Notes under the pieces: model-generated
Told to the model about the DNA's origin: nothing
The model's database searches: none
What the model saw: the letters and a program-made list of their open reading frames with translations, nothing else
Position numbers and translations under genes: made by a program
DNA from: Streptomyces sp. NBC_01497
GTDB lineage: Bacteria > Actinomycetota > Actinomycetes > Streptomycetales > Streptomycetaceae
Length of the DNA: 64,000 bases
Reading direction: 5' to 3'
NCBI RefSeq assembly: GCF_036250695.1
Contig: NZ_CP109427.1
Location: 4,588,001 to 4,652,000 of the forward strand
Shown: one piece after another, positions 1 through 7,449 of the stretch
Layout: every line of letters starts with the position of its first letter
Numbering within the stretch: the first letter of the stretch is position 1

Positions 1-396
1 GTGCGGCTGGCCCGTAATCGACGGGTCGACGTCGCGTGGGTGCCCGGTTGCGTGCTCGGTCCGTTCGGCCTGTGCGTGTGTGAGGTGATCCTCTCGGATG
101 TCCTTGGTCTCGCGGGCCGTTGATTCCTTTGTACTCCTGAGGCCACCGGGGCGGAACCCGGAACCAGTTAACTTTACTTTTAGGTTAAAACAGTTCAAAC
201 AAGGACAAGTAGGGAACGACGGAGACGCCCGAGTGCCCAGGTGCCCGAGTGCCCAGGTGCCCAGGTGCCCAGGTGCCCGGGCTCCTTGTGTGCCGGTCCC
301 GTCCTGCGGGGCGTGCGGGTTGCGGGTGGCCCGGCGCGCTGTCCGGCCTCCGGCGCCGGCCGGTGGCCGGTGGCCGGAGTGCGGGGGCCGGGCCCG
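1..396. other. left-edge non-coding or unassigned stretch
   Basis: No gene can be assigned. Forward frame 1 is open from the window edge to a TGA at 121-123 and could be the last 40 codons of an upstream gene, but its codon bias is weak and no family is recognised. An AT-rich patch at about 165-215, striking in this genome, looks like a promoter or a transcription end. An 8-bp tandem repeat follows at 233-280. The rest is GC-rich spacer downstream of the leftward HAD gene. Confidence 0.4.
233..280. repeat. 8-bp tandem repeat, six units
   Basis: Six head-to-tail copies of GTGCCCAG (variants GTGCCCGA and GTGCCCGG) lie 117 bp past the stop codon of the HAD gene. The tract is intergenic, is not a multiple of a codon, and resembles the short GC-rich tandem tracts at 7331-7378 and 33216-33257. 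It has no spacers, so it is not CRISPR. Replication slippage is the likely origin. Confidence 0.85.
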
Positions 397-1242
397 TCAG
401 GCGCGGGCGCGCCTGCGATTCGTCGCGTACCAGACGAGGCCCGCCGTGGCCACGGCCGCGCCGAGCGCGACTGCCGCCACCACACCGGGCGGGGCGGGCA
501 GGGTGAACGCGGGGAGCCGCTGCCGGAGCCGGACCGGCCGGTTGAAGACGAGGACGGGCCACTCGCGGGCGGTGGCCTCGCGGCGCAACGCCCGGTCGGG
601 GTTGACGGCGAAGGGGTGGCCGACCGCCTCCAGCATCGGCACGTCCGTGATGGAGTCGCTGTACGCGTAGCAGCGCGTCAGGTCGTATCCCTCCGATCCG
701 GCGAGCGCCCGGACGGCCTCTGCCTTGGTCGGACCGTAGGCGTAGTACTCCACCTCGCCGGTGAAACAGCCGTCGTCGCCGACCACCATCCGCGTCGCCA
801 CGACCCGATCCGCGCCGAGCAACTCGCCGATGGGTTCGACGACTTCGGCCCCGGAGGTGGAGACGATCACCACGTCGCGGCCGGCCGCGTGGTGATCCTC
901 GATGAGTGACGCGGCCTCGTCGTAGATGATGGGATCGATCAGGCCGTGCAGGGCCTCGGCGACGATCTCCTTGACCTGCTGGACGTTCCAGCCTTTGCAG
1001 AGCGAGGAGAGGTACTGCCGCATGCGTTCCATCTGGTCGTGATCGGCGCCCCCTGCGAGGAAGACGAACTGCGCGTACGCGGTCCGCAGTACAGCGCGAC
1101 GGTTGATCAGACCGCCTTGATAGAAGGACCGGCCGAAGGTCAACGTCGACGACTTCGCAATGACCGTCTTGTCCAGGTCGAAGAAGGCAGCTGTACGTGG
1201 CAAGTAGTCGTTTTCCACGCCCCGAGCATATGCGCCCACCAT
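397..1242 (-). CDS. HAD-superfamily subclass IB hydrolase with C-terminal membrane anchor
   Basis: 281 residues if translated from the ATG at 1242; a GTG at 1218 just before the conserved core is possible, and neither has a clear Shine-Dalgarno. The HAD motif I DLDKT lies near residue 18 (FFDLDKTVI). Motif II is VVIVSTSG, and motif III/IV is YAYSDSITDVPML with acidic residues that bind Mg. The family (HAD-IB, SerB-like) hydrolyses phosphomonoesters; the substrate is unknown. The last 40 residues hold a hydrophobic helix (GVVAAVALGAAVATAGLVW) followed by an Arg-rich tail, so the enzyme is probably tethered to the membrane with its active site inside. The gene is divergent from the pilus operon. 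Streptomyces orthologues at this locus have been annotated as morphological-differentiation associated, which I cannot verify from sequence. Confidence 0.85.
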   Translation of the reverse strand: MVGAYARGVENDYLPRTAAFFDLDKTVIAKSSTLTFGRSFYQGGLINRRAVLRTAYAQFVFLAGGADHDQMERMRQYLSSLCKGWNVQQVKEIVAEALHGLIDPIIYDEAASLIEDHHAAGRDVVIVSTSGAEVVEPIGELLGADRVVATRMVVGDDGCFTGEVEYYAYGPTKAEAVRALAGSEGYDLTRCYAYSDSITDVPMLEAVGHPFAVNPDRALRREATAREWPVLVFNRPVRLRQRLPAFTLPAPPGVVAAVALGAAVATAGLVWYATNRRRARA

Positions 1243-1365
1243 TCGGCGTAAGGTGCGGCGTGTGGGTTTGCTCGGGAAGGCTCTCGGGTACACCATGGAA
1301 GTCACGGATCGTTCGCGACCGTGTCTAACCCGGTCCGGCTCCTCCCCCCCCGAGTCGGCCGTGGG

Positions 1366-1400
1366 GACGACCCCCGCTCTCCCCCCCGGCGGGGGTCGTC
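1366..1400. promoter_or_regulatory. 12-bp perfect hairpin in divergent intergenic region
   Basis: GACGACCCCCGC at 1366-1377 is complementary to GCGGGGGTCGTC at 1389-1400, with an 11-nt C-rich loop. No T-tract follows on either strand, and the element lies upstream of both flanking genes rather than downstream of one. A regulatory hairpin, leader attenuator or protein-binding palindrome is more likely than a terminator. Confidence 0.6.
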
Positions 1401-1551
1401 GCATGTCCAGGCCCAGTTGGCCGCTCCTCTCCTTTGCGCGGTGCGCGCCCTGCCCGTGGTCGTGGATGCTGCCCGAACCTTTCTTGCCCAGCTTCGGTCG
1501 TCACGATGCGTAGTGGGTGGGCCGCTCGGCGAATGTCACTGATTTGAGCTA

Positions 1552-1583
1552 CTGAGTTATTCACATTCGCTGAGTTGTCCACA
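1552..1583 (+). promoter_or_regulatory. two tandem DnaA-box-like sites
   Basis: A 14-bp direct repeat CTGAGTTATTCACA (1552-1565) and CTGAGTTGTCCACA (1570-1583), spaced 18 bp, differs at two positions. Each copy ends in a 9-mer DnaA box: TTATTCACA fits the E. coli form TTATNCACA, and TTGTCCACA is the form preferred in high-GC actinobacteria. They lie 175-200 bp upstream of the CpaE-like start. Whether DnaA binds is inference. Confidence 0.5.
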
Positions 1584-1757
1584 GTTTTCGAGCAAGATCC
1601 CCATGATTTCCCGCTGCCGGGCAGCCTGATTCCAGCTGCGAAGTCCGCAGAAGCCGGAATCGTCGATACCGGATCCATCGGATGTGTCCCGGAAGGGAGG
1701 CGTTCACGGATCGGGCGGTCCCGCAGGCGTACAGAGGTACGGACAGGGGGCGGGGAC

Positions 1758-2903
1758 ATGGTCGGGTCCAAGGCGTCGGGGTGGTCACGCGGGACGCCGG
1801 ACGAAACACCACGGGGCGTGGCACGTGGATCAGCGGACCGCAACGGGCGCCCGCTGATCGTCACGGAGGACGTGGAACTGCTCGATGACCTGCTGCGACT
1901 GTGCGCGGCAGCCGGTGCGGAGCCGGAGGTGCATCACAAGATCCCAGACGCGAGGGGGAGTTGGGAGAGGGCGCCCCTGGTGCTCGTGGGGGACGACGCT
2001 GCGGACCGCTGCCGCGGGGCGACGCGCAGGCCCGGTGTGATGCTCGTCGGCCGCGACCAGGACGACCCGGCCGTCTGGCAGCGGGCGGTGGAGATCGGCG
2101 CCGAGTGCGTGCTGCGCCTGCCCGACGCCGAGGGGTGGATCGCCGACCGGCTGGCGGACGCCGCTGAGGGCGCCGCGGAGCACGCGGTGACGGTCGGGGT
2201 GATCGGCGGCCGGGGCGGCGCGGGAGCGTCGACTCTCGCCTGCGCGCTGGCGGTCACGGCGGCGCGGGCGGGCCTGCGGACCATGCTCGTGGACGCGGAC
2301 CCGCTCGGCGGCGGCCTCGATGTGCTGCTCGGCGGCGAGCGGGCCGAGGGCAGACGCTGGCCCGACTTCGCCGCCTCGAAGGGGCGCGTCGCGGGCACGG
2401 CGCTGGAGGAGTCGCTTCCTCGTGTGCACGACCTGAGCGTGCTCAGCTGGGATCGCGGCGACACCGTGACCGTGGGGCCCGACGCCATGAGGTCGGTGCT
2501 GGCCGCTGCCCGCAGGCGCGGCGGTGTGGTGGTCGTGGATCTGCCACGCCGGGTCGACGAACCGGTGGCGGAGGCGCTCGCACAACTCGATGTCGGACTG
2601 CTCGTGGTGCCCGCCGAGTTGCGGGCCGTCGCGGCGGCGGAGCGTGTGGCCTCCATGGTCCGCATGGTGTTGGGGGACCTGCGCGCCGTGGTGCGCGGGC
2701 CGCATGCGGCCGGGCTGGACGACGCGTGGATCGCCGAGGCCCTGGGCCTGCCGCTGGCCGGTGAACTGCCGCCGGAGCCCGGCCTGTCGGATGCGCTGGA
2801 CAGCGGTGACCCGCCGGGGTCGCGGGCCCGGGGACCGCTCGGGGTGTTCTGCGCCGCTTTCTGGGAGCGGGCACTCGGCCAGGACGGAGGTGCCCGGACA
2901 TGA
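1758..2903 (+). CDS. CpaE-like septum/pilus-site protein (helicase/secretion neighbourhood)
   Basis: 381 residues from the ATG at 1758, preceded by a G-rich ribosome site (GGGGGCGGGG). The N-terminal 130 residues resemble a receiver-like domain, followed by a ParA/MinD-type fold. The P-loop region near residue 150 reads GGRGGAGAST: the Lys of the deviant Walker A (KGGxGKT) is missing, so ATP hydrolysis is doubtful. A DADPLGGGLD motif follows, as in CpaE. The family (actinobacterial CpaE homologues) is always next to a Tad ATPase and a DEAH helicase, as here; it is thought to localise the pilus machine. The stop overlaps the next start by ATGA, which indicates translational coupling and places it first in the tad operon. 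DnaA-box-like repeats lie upstream. Confidence 0.85.
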   Translation: MVGSKASGWSRGTPDETPRGVARGSADRNGRPLIVTEDVELLDDLLRLCAAAGAEPEVHHKIPDARGSWERAPLVLVGDDAADRCRGATRRPGVMLVGRDQDDPAVWQRAVEIGAECVLRLPDAEGWIADRLADAAEGAAEHAVTVGVIGGRGGAGASTLACALAVTAARAGLRTMLVDADPLGGGLDVLLGGERAEGRRWPDFAASKGRVAGTALEESLPRVHDLSVLSWDRGDTVTVGPDAMRSVLAAARRRGGVVVVDLPRRVDEPVAEALAQLDVGLLVVPAELRAVAAAERVASMVRMVLGDLRAVVRGPHAAGLDDAWIAEALGLPLAGELPPEPGLSDALDSGDPPGSRARGPLGVFCAAFWERALGQDGGART

Positions 2904-4078
2904 GGACCACGGAGGAGAACAGGGGAGACGCCGGTGCGGCCCTGCTCGACGCGGTACGAAGGCGCCTCGCGCAAAGCGGCGCCGATCCGACACCCGCACG
3001 GGTCGCCGCAGCCCTTCGGGCACAGGGCAGGCTGCTCGGCGACACGGAAGTACTGGGCGCCGCAGAGGAGTTGCGCAGCGAGCTGGTCGGTACGGGCCCG
3101 CTCGAAGGGCTCCTCGCGGACAGCTCGGTGACGGATGTGCTGGTGGCGGCGCCGGACCGGGTGTGGGTCGACCGAGGGGGCGGCCTGGAGCTCACGGACG
3201 TGGCATTCCCGGACGCCGCCTCCGTGCGGCGGCTCGCCCAGCGGCTCGCGGCCGTGGCGGGCAGGCGCCTCGACGACGCCCGCCCGTGGGTGGACGCGCG
3301 CTTGCCGGACGGCACGAGGATGCACGCGGTGCTGCCACCCGTCGCCGTCGGGTCGGCATATCTCTCGCTCCGGGTGGTGCGCCCCAAGGCGTTCTCACTG
3401 GCGGAGCTGACGGCCGCCGGGACGCTGCCGCCCGGCGGAGAGCGGGTGCTGCGCGCCCTGCTGGAGGCGAGGCTGTCGTTCCTGATCAGCGGTGGCACGG
3501 GGACCGGCAAGACGACGCTGCTCTCCACACTTCTTGGCCTCGTCGGGACGCGGGAGCGGATCGTCCTCGCGGAGGATTCGGCCGAGCTGCGCCCCGACCA
3601 CCCGCATGTGGTGCGGCTGGAAGCCCGTCCGGCCAACCAGGAGGGAGCCGGAGAGGTGACGCTGAAGGACCTCGTCAGGCAGGCCCTGCGGATGCGTCCC
3701 GACCGGCTGGTGGTCGGCGAGGTGCGCGGGGCCGAAGTGACCGACCTGCTGGCCGCCTTGAACACGGGGCACGAAGGCGGCTGCGGGACGGTCCACGCCA
3801 ACGCGGCCGCCGATGTGCCGGCGCGGCTGGAGGCGCTGGGCACGGCGGCCGGGCTGGACCGGGCCGCGCTGCACAGCCAGTTGGCGGCGGCGGTCTCGGT
3901 CGTACTCCATTTGGTACGGGACAGGAGCGGGCGTCGGCGGGTCGCCGAAGTGTGCGTACTGGAGCGGGACCCGGCGGGCCTGGTGGTGCCGGTGCCCGCG
4001 TTGCGCTGGGGGCCCGACGGGTTCGCCCGGGAGCACGGGTGCGCGCGCCTGACCGCACTGATCGGACGCTCGCTGTGA
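2900..4078 (+). CDS. cpaF: CpaF/TadA-family pilus-assembly ATPase
   Basis: 392 residues; a cytoplasmic hexameric ATPase of the type II/IV secretion (VirB11/GspE) superfamily that powers assembly of Flp/Tad pili. The N-terminal domain (about 1-130) precedes the RecA-like core. Walker A GGTGTGKTT is near residue 198, the Asp box LAEDSAEL follows, the Walker B-like LVVGEVRG is near residue 270, and the His box GHEGGCGTVHAN is near residue 290. All catalytic elements are intact, in contrast to the upstream CpaE-like partner. It starts by ATGA overlap with the previous gene and ends by GTGA overlap with the next. The length matches the actinobacterial helicase/secretion-neighbourhood ATPase family. 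Confidence 0.93.
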   Translation: MRTTEENRGDAGAALLDAVRRRLAQSGADPTPARVAAALRAQGRLLGDTEVLGAAEELRSELVGTGPLEGLLADSSVTDVLVAAPDRVWVDRGGGLELTDVAFPDAASVRRLAQRLAAVAGRRLDDARPWVDARLPDGTRMHAVLPPVAVGSAYLSLRVVRPKAFSLAELTAAGTLPPGGERVLRALLEARLSFLISGGTGTGKTTLLSTLLGLVGTRERIVLAEDSAELRPDHPHVVRLEARPANQEGAGEVTLKDLVRQALRMRPDRLVVGEVRGAEVTDLLAALNTGHEGGCGTVHANAAADVPARLEALGTAAGLDRAALHSQLAAAVSVVLHLVRDRSGRRRVAEVCVLERDPAGLVVPVPALRWGPDGFAREHGCARLTALIGRSL

Positions 4079-4950
4079 CGGGCGTGTCCGCGCCGGAGTG
4101 CGGTTGGGCCGCGGCGCTCTGCGTCGGCTGTGCCGGGTGGCTGGCGCTGGCGGGGGAGTCCCGGCGCCGCAGGGCCAGGGCGTTGTGCGCCGGCTTCCCG
4201 GGCGGAGCTGGGCCACGGGTGCCGGTCGGCGAGCGGGTCTCCGGGTGGCTCAGGAGCCGGGCCGGAGCGTTCGGCGGGGAGTGGCTGTGCCTGCCGGTGG
4301 CCGTCCTGGTCGCGGCGGCGGGCGCCTCCGTTCTGCCGCTCGTCGCCGGGGCGTGCGCGGTGCCGCTGGTGCGGCGCGGGCTGCAGGCCGCCGGGCGGCG
4401 TCGGGCCGCTGGGCGGCGCGCCGAGGCGGTCGTCGCCCTCTGTGCCGCGACCGCGGGCGAGCTGCGGGCAGGCGCGCAGCCGGCGCGGGCACTGATGGAC
4501 GCCGCGGGGGCGACCGGGGGCCTGGGGAAGGACGAGACGGCGGTGGTGGCCGCCGTGCGGTTCGGCGGCGACACGCCGGCCGCGCTGCGGCAGGCAGCCC
4601 AGGTACCGGGCGCGGACGGCCTGGTGGGGCTCGCGGCCTGCTGGCAGGTCGCGGTGGACGGCGGCGCCGGGCTGGCCGCCGGGCTCGATCGGTTGGAGGA
4701 CGCGCTGCGGGCCGAGTACGACCAACGTCATTCCCTGCGAGCCCAGTTGACCGGCGCCTGGTCGACGGTGGTGGTGCTGGCGGTTCTGCCGGTGGTGGGT
4801 CTCGCGCTCGGCGCCGCGATGGGCGCGCATCCCCTGCGCGTACTGCTGCACACACCGGCGGGGATCGGGTGCCTCGGAGCCGGCGCCTTGCTGGAGGGGG
4901 CCGGTCTGTGGTGGGCCGGCCGGATCGTCAGGACGGCGGAGTCGGGATGA
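4075..4950 (+). CDS. TadB-like type II secretion F-domain membrane protein
   Basis: 291 residues from a GTG that overlaps the cpaF stop (GTGA). Hydrophobic segments occur near the N-terminus (AAALCVGCAGWLALAG), in a middle pair (LCLPVAVLVAAAGASVLPLVAG) and at the C-terminus (TVVVLAVLPVVGLALGAAMG, then GIGCLGAGALLEGAGLWW). Between them is the cytoplasmic helical T2SSF domain with the typical ELRAGAQPARAL stretch. This inner-membrane platform protein would couple the CpaF ATPase to pilin extraction. It pairs with the following TadC-like gene. Family assignment rests on topology, context and weak motif similarity. Confidence 0.85.
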   Translation: MTGVSAPECGWAAALCVGCAGWLALAGESRRRRARALCAGFPGGAGPRVPVGERVSGWLRSRAGAFGGEWLCLPVAVLVAAAGASVLPLVAGACAVPLVRRGLQAAGRRRAAGRRAEAVVALCAATAGELRAGAQPARALMDAAGATGGLGKDETAVVAAVRFGGDTPAALRQAAQVPGADGLVGLAACWQVAVDGGAGLAAGLDRLEDALRAEYDQRHSLRAQLTGAWSTVVVLAVLPVVGLALGAAMGAHPLRVLLHTPAGIGCLGAGALLEGAGLWWAGRIVRTAESG

Positions 4951-5726
4951 GTGACTTCTTTATCCACAGGCTGTGGATGACGGTCTCGGCGGTAGCCGCG
5001 ATGGGATCCCTGGGGCTGGCGTGGGCCGAGCGGCGCGGCGAGCGAGCGGTCCGGCGACGCACCGTGGCCCTGCTCGCGACGGAGCGTACCCGGGAGCGCC
5101 CGGCGTTCCGCCCGGCTCTCCGGGACGGGGCGAGCCGGTGGGGGCCGTCCCTCGCCGCGCTCCTCGTGGGCTGGTTCCTGGTCGGCGGGGCGCTCGGGGC
5201 AGGTGCGGGGCTCGTCGCGGCGCTGGGTGTGGCGCGGTGGTCGCGCGGGCGACGCGGTGAGGACGGGAGAGCCGCGGCCGAGGAAGCCGGGCGCAGGCTG
5301 CCGCTCGTGGCGGACCTGCTCGCCGCGTGTGCCGCCGCGGGAGCGGGCCCGCGTGAGGCGGCGGAGGCCGTCGGAGGTTCGCTCGGCGGACCGGTCGGGG
5401 ACCGGCTGGCCGGGGCGGCCGCGGAGATCGTGCTCGGTGGCGAACCGGCCGCGGCATGGGGGAGGTTCGGGGAGATACCGGGCGCCTCGGGGCTCGCCCG
5501 GTGCCTGGAGCGTGCCTCGGCCACCGGGGCGCCCGTGGCCGAACCGCTGGCCCGGCTGGCGGAGGGGCTGCGGGCCGAGCGGTCGAGGAAGGCCACCGTC
5601 AGGGCACAGCGCGCGCAGGTGCTGATCACGGGACCGGTGGGCCTGTGCTTCCTGCCGGCCTTCCTCGCGACGGGCGTGGCACCCGTGGTCATGGGCCTCG
5701 CCACGGGGCTGCTGAACGGCGGCTGA
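4947..5726 (+). CDS. TadC-like type II secretion F-domain membrane protein
   Basis: 259 residues; starts at the ATG overlapping the previous stop (ATGA). It has two N-terminal hydrophobic stretches (TVSAVAAMGSLGLAW and SLAALLVGWFLVGGALGAGA). A cytoplasmic T2SSF domain with LPLVADLLAACAAAGAGPREA follows, then a C-terminal membrane hairpin (ITGPVGLCFLPAFLATGVAP). It is the second platform subunit of the pilus machine, expected to form a hetero-oligomer with the preceding TadB-like protein. The first codons contain an inverted pair of DnaA-box-like sequences (4960-4980). It is the last gene of the tightly coupled block; about 340 bp then separate it from the pilin genes. Confidence 0.87.
   Translation: MSDFFIHRLWMTVSAVAAMGSLGLAWAERRGERAVRRRTVALLATERTRERPAFRPALRDGASRWGPSLAALLVGWFLVGGALGAGAGLVAALGVARWSRGRRGEDGRAAAEEAGRRLPLVADLLAACAAAGAGPREAAEAVGGSLGGPVGDRLAGAAAEIVLGGEPAAAWGRFGEIPGASGLARCLERASATGAPVAEPLARLAEGLRAERSRKATVRAQRAQVLITGPVGLCFLPAFLATGVAPVVMGLATGLLNGG
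4960..4980. promoter_or_regulatory. inverted DnaA-box-like pair inside the TadC-like gene start
   Basis: TTATCCACA at 4960-4968 is an exact strong DnaA box. TGTGGATGA at 4972-4980, read on the other strand, is TCATCCACA, one base off. The two face each other across three bases. They encode part of FIHRLWM in the new gene and use codons (TTT, ATC, CAC) unusual for the region. Function is unproven. Confidence 0.35.
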
Positions 5727-6070
5727 GCTCGGCAACGCCGGCTGAGTTCGTACGGAGTGCGGTGAGCCGGGGACGCGCCGGCATTCGGACCGAGGGGGAC
5801 GACCCAGGAGCCGGACGCGCCGGCATACGGGCCGAGGAGGGCAACTCAGGAGCCGGGGGCGGCGGGATACGAGCCGGGGCGGGGAGCCCATGGCGTGATC
5901 ACGAGCGAGCAGGGGGCCTGGAAGCGGGATCGGCGACGGGGATCGATGGCGGGACCGGCGACGGGCGGCGTGACGGACCGATGCGACGGGTTGTCGGACG
6001 TGCGCCGCGCGCCGGAGTCGGACAGCGAAGGACTGAGGACGGCGGGGACGCCGGACAGGGGGAACACGTG
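5727..6070 (+). repeat. gap with in-phase 42-bp repeats upstream of the pilin
   Basis: No confident gene. Two 42-bp units (5772-5813 and 5814-5855, starting GACGCGCCGGCAT) and a decayed third lie here. Because 42 is a multiple of three, they encode 14-residue repeats GRAGIRxExxxxGA in the same frame as the pilin gene, and that frame is open back into the TadC-like gene. Either this is a repeat-bearing leader translated from an upstream GTG (for example 5763), or a non-coding tract that happens to be open. Confidence 0.55.
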
Positions 6071-6262
6071 ATGAAGACATGGCTCAAGGCGCTGTGGGCA
6101 CGGCGTACTCGTGCGGACGACGGTATGACGACGGCGGAATACGCGATGGGCACCATCGCCGCGTGCGCCTTCGCGGCGGTGCTCTACAAGGTGGTGACCA
6201 GCCCTTCCGTGCAGGCCGCGCTGGAGTCGCTGATCGGGCAGGCGCTCCATGCGAAATCCTGA
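6071..6262 (+). CDS. DUF4244 family Flp-like pilin
   Basis: 63 residues from the ATG at 6071, with AGGGGGAA nearby as ribosome site. After a basic leader (MKTWLKALWARRTRADDG) comes MTTAEYAMGTIAACAFAAVL. This is a type IV/Flp-like class III signal: the cleavage Gly, then a hydrophobic helix with Glu at +5 that is needed for pilin assembly. The short length and single helix match DUF4244, the presumed major pilin of actinobacterial Tad loci. It overlaps the TadE-like gene by 14 bases. No prepilin peptidase (TadV/CpaA) is encoded nearby, so processing must be supplied elsewhere. Confidence 0.9.
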   Translation: MKTWLKALWARRTRADDGMTTAEYAMGTIAACAFAAVLYKVVTSPSVQAALESLIGQALHAKS

Positions 6263-6665
6263 GCGCCGCCCGGGCAGCCCTGGGCGACGCGACGGGGGAT
6301 ACGTCACGGCCGAGGCCGCCGTGATCGTGCCGGGTCTCGTGGCCTTCGCGATGGCCCTGGTCTGGGCACTCATGGCGGCCGCGGCACAGATCCAGTGCGT
6401 GGACGCGGCCCGGGCCGGTGCGCGGGCCGCCGCGAGAACGGAACCGCGGGCCGCCGCGATCGAGGCGGCCCGATCCGCGGCGCCCAAGGGGGCCGAGATC
6501 ACCGTCGGACGGTCGGACGACCTGTGGCGCGTGCGGGTGACGGCGCCCGCGCCGGGGCCGCACGCCCTCGCGCTCACCCTGTCGGCCGAGGCGGTCGCGT
6601 CCGCCGAGGACACCGTTCCGGACGCCGCGGCCGCTTCGGCCGCCTTGGAAGGGGCACGTCCGTGA
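6249..6665 (+). CDS. TadE-like pseudopilin
   Basis: 138 residues. A short basic leader ends in GGYVTAEAAVIVPGL, the typical TadE signal with Glu, followed by a hydrophobic helix (VAFAMALVWALMAAAAQI). The rest (about 100 residues) is a small Ala-rich extracytoplasmic domain. TadE proteins are minor pseudopilins, anchored in the membrane and required for Tad pilus assembly. The start lies inside the pilin gene and the end overlaps the next gene by GTGA, so the three small genes are translationally coupled. Confidence 0.87.
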   Translation: MRNPERRPGSPGRRDGGYVTAEAAVIVPGLVAFAMALVWALMAAAAQIQCVDAARAGARAAARTEPRAAAIEAARSAAPKGAEITVGRSDDLWRVRVTAPAPGPHALALTLSAEAVASAEDTVPDAAAASAALEGARP

Positions 6666-7081
6666 GCGGGTCGGCCCGCAGGGAGCGGGACCGCGGCTCG
6701 GCGACGGTTCTGGTGGCCGTCCTCGCGACGGTGCTGTGCGCGCTGTTCGCGGTGATCCTTGCCCTCGGGCAGGCCGTGACGGCCCGGCACCGTGCCGGAG
6801 CGGCAGCCGACCTCGCGGCCCTCGCCGCCGCCGACCGGGCGCTGTCCGGCAGGGATGCGGCCTGTGGTGCGGCGGAACGGGTGGCGGCGGCCCAGGGCGC
6901 GCGGTTGACGCTCTGCGCGCTGGACGGCCGGGTCGCGGACGTGACCGCGCAGGCCGGCGTCGGACCGTATGTGCCCGCGGTCCGGGCGCGCGCCGGGCCC
7001 GGACCGACCGACCCGGATCCGCCGGACGGGGGACCCGTGGGCCCCGGCAGGGAACCCGGGCCCGGTGGCGGGGGGAGCTGA
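6662..7081 (+). CDS. TadE/TadG-like secretion-neighbourhood protein
   Basis: 139 residues from a GTG overlapping the previous stop. After the leader, RDRGSATVLVAVLATVLCAL forms the pseudopilin-like membrane helix, which continues in FAVILALGQAV. The following ARHRAGAAADLAALAAADRAL is the characteristic segment of TadG/TadE-like proteins of the helicase/secretion neighbourhood. Two Cys residues (DAACGAAERV and LTLCALDG) could form a disulfide. A Pro/Gly-rich tail ends the protein. It completes a three-subunit pilin set. Confidence 0.85.
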   Translation: MSGSARRERDRGSATVLVAVLATVLCALFAVILALGQAVTARHRAGAAADLAALAAADRALSGRDAACGAAERVAAAQGARLTLCALDGRVADVTAQAGVGPYVPAVRARAGPGPTDPDPPDGGPVGPGREPGPGGGGS

Positions 7082-7317
7082 TGAGCACGGACACCGGTCG
7101 CCCGGAAGTGGAGTCGACGAGCGCGGATAGGAGGCGCCCGCAAGACGCGCCGGGGGAGCCGGCGGCCCCGGACGCCAGAAGCCGAGGACCCGTACCGGGG
7201 GCAGTGCCGAGTCCGCAGGTCAGGGGGGCTGCGGGAGCTGACAGGCGCGGACGTCGGGCGGCCCGGAAGACGTACCGGGAGCGCTGTAGGGCCTGGACGT
7301 CAGCCGCCGAGCACTGA
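7081..7317 (+). CDS. doubtful small ORF after the TadG-like gene
   Basis: 78 codons. The ATG overlaps the previous stop (TGATG) and is preceded by GGGGGGAG, so it could be translated by coupling. The product is Arg/Pro/Ala-rich, has no membrane segment or recognised family, and its third-position GC content is lower than in the neighbours. It ends where the 13-bp tandem repeat begins. It may be a decayed or non-functional tail of the operon. Confidence 0.25.
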   Translation: MSTDTGRPEVESTSADRRRPQDAPGEPAAPDARSRGPVPGAVPSPQVRGAAGADRRGRRAARKTYRERCRAWTSAAEH

Positions 7318-7330
7318 TGCCGAGCACTCG

Positions 7331-7378
7331 TGCCGAGGACCCGTGCCGAGGACCCGTGCCGAGGACCCGTGCCGAGGA
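7331..7378. repeat. 13-bp tandem repeat between convergent genes
   Basis: Three complete copies of TGCCGAGGACCCG (7331-7343, 7344-7356, 7357-7369) are followed by a partial fourth. It lies between the end of the pilus operon and the end of the convergent helicase gene. The period is not a multiple of three, so it is not a protein repeat. Confidence 0.85.
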
Positions 7379-7449
7379 GTTGGCGGGCCCGGCCGGACGT
7401 CAGGGGGCGCGGGACGCGCATCCGGAGCCTTCGGGGCCGGGGCCGGCGG

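Larger units (their letters stand above)
1243..1757. other. divergent intergenic region between HAD gene and pilus operon
   Basis: 515 bp between divergent genes. It holds a strong hairpin (1366-1400), two DnaA-box-like direct repeats (1552-1583) and presumably both promoters. An upstream in-frame extension of the CpaE-like gene (from 1575) is open but has poor coding character. A leftward -10-like TTAGAC (complement of 1324-1329) could serve the HAD gene. Confidence 0.5.

Noticed and set aside
1575..1757. 61-codon N-terminal extension of the CpaE-like protein
   Set aside because: It would begin inside a DnaA-box-like repeat, has no ribosome site and poor codon bias, whereas the ATG at 1758 has a G-rich ribosome site.
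7331..7378. Possible CRISPR array
   Set aside because: Direct tandem units with no spacers and no cas genes; the same holds for the tracts at 233 and 33216.
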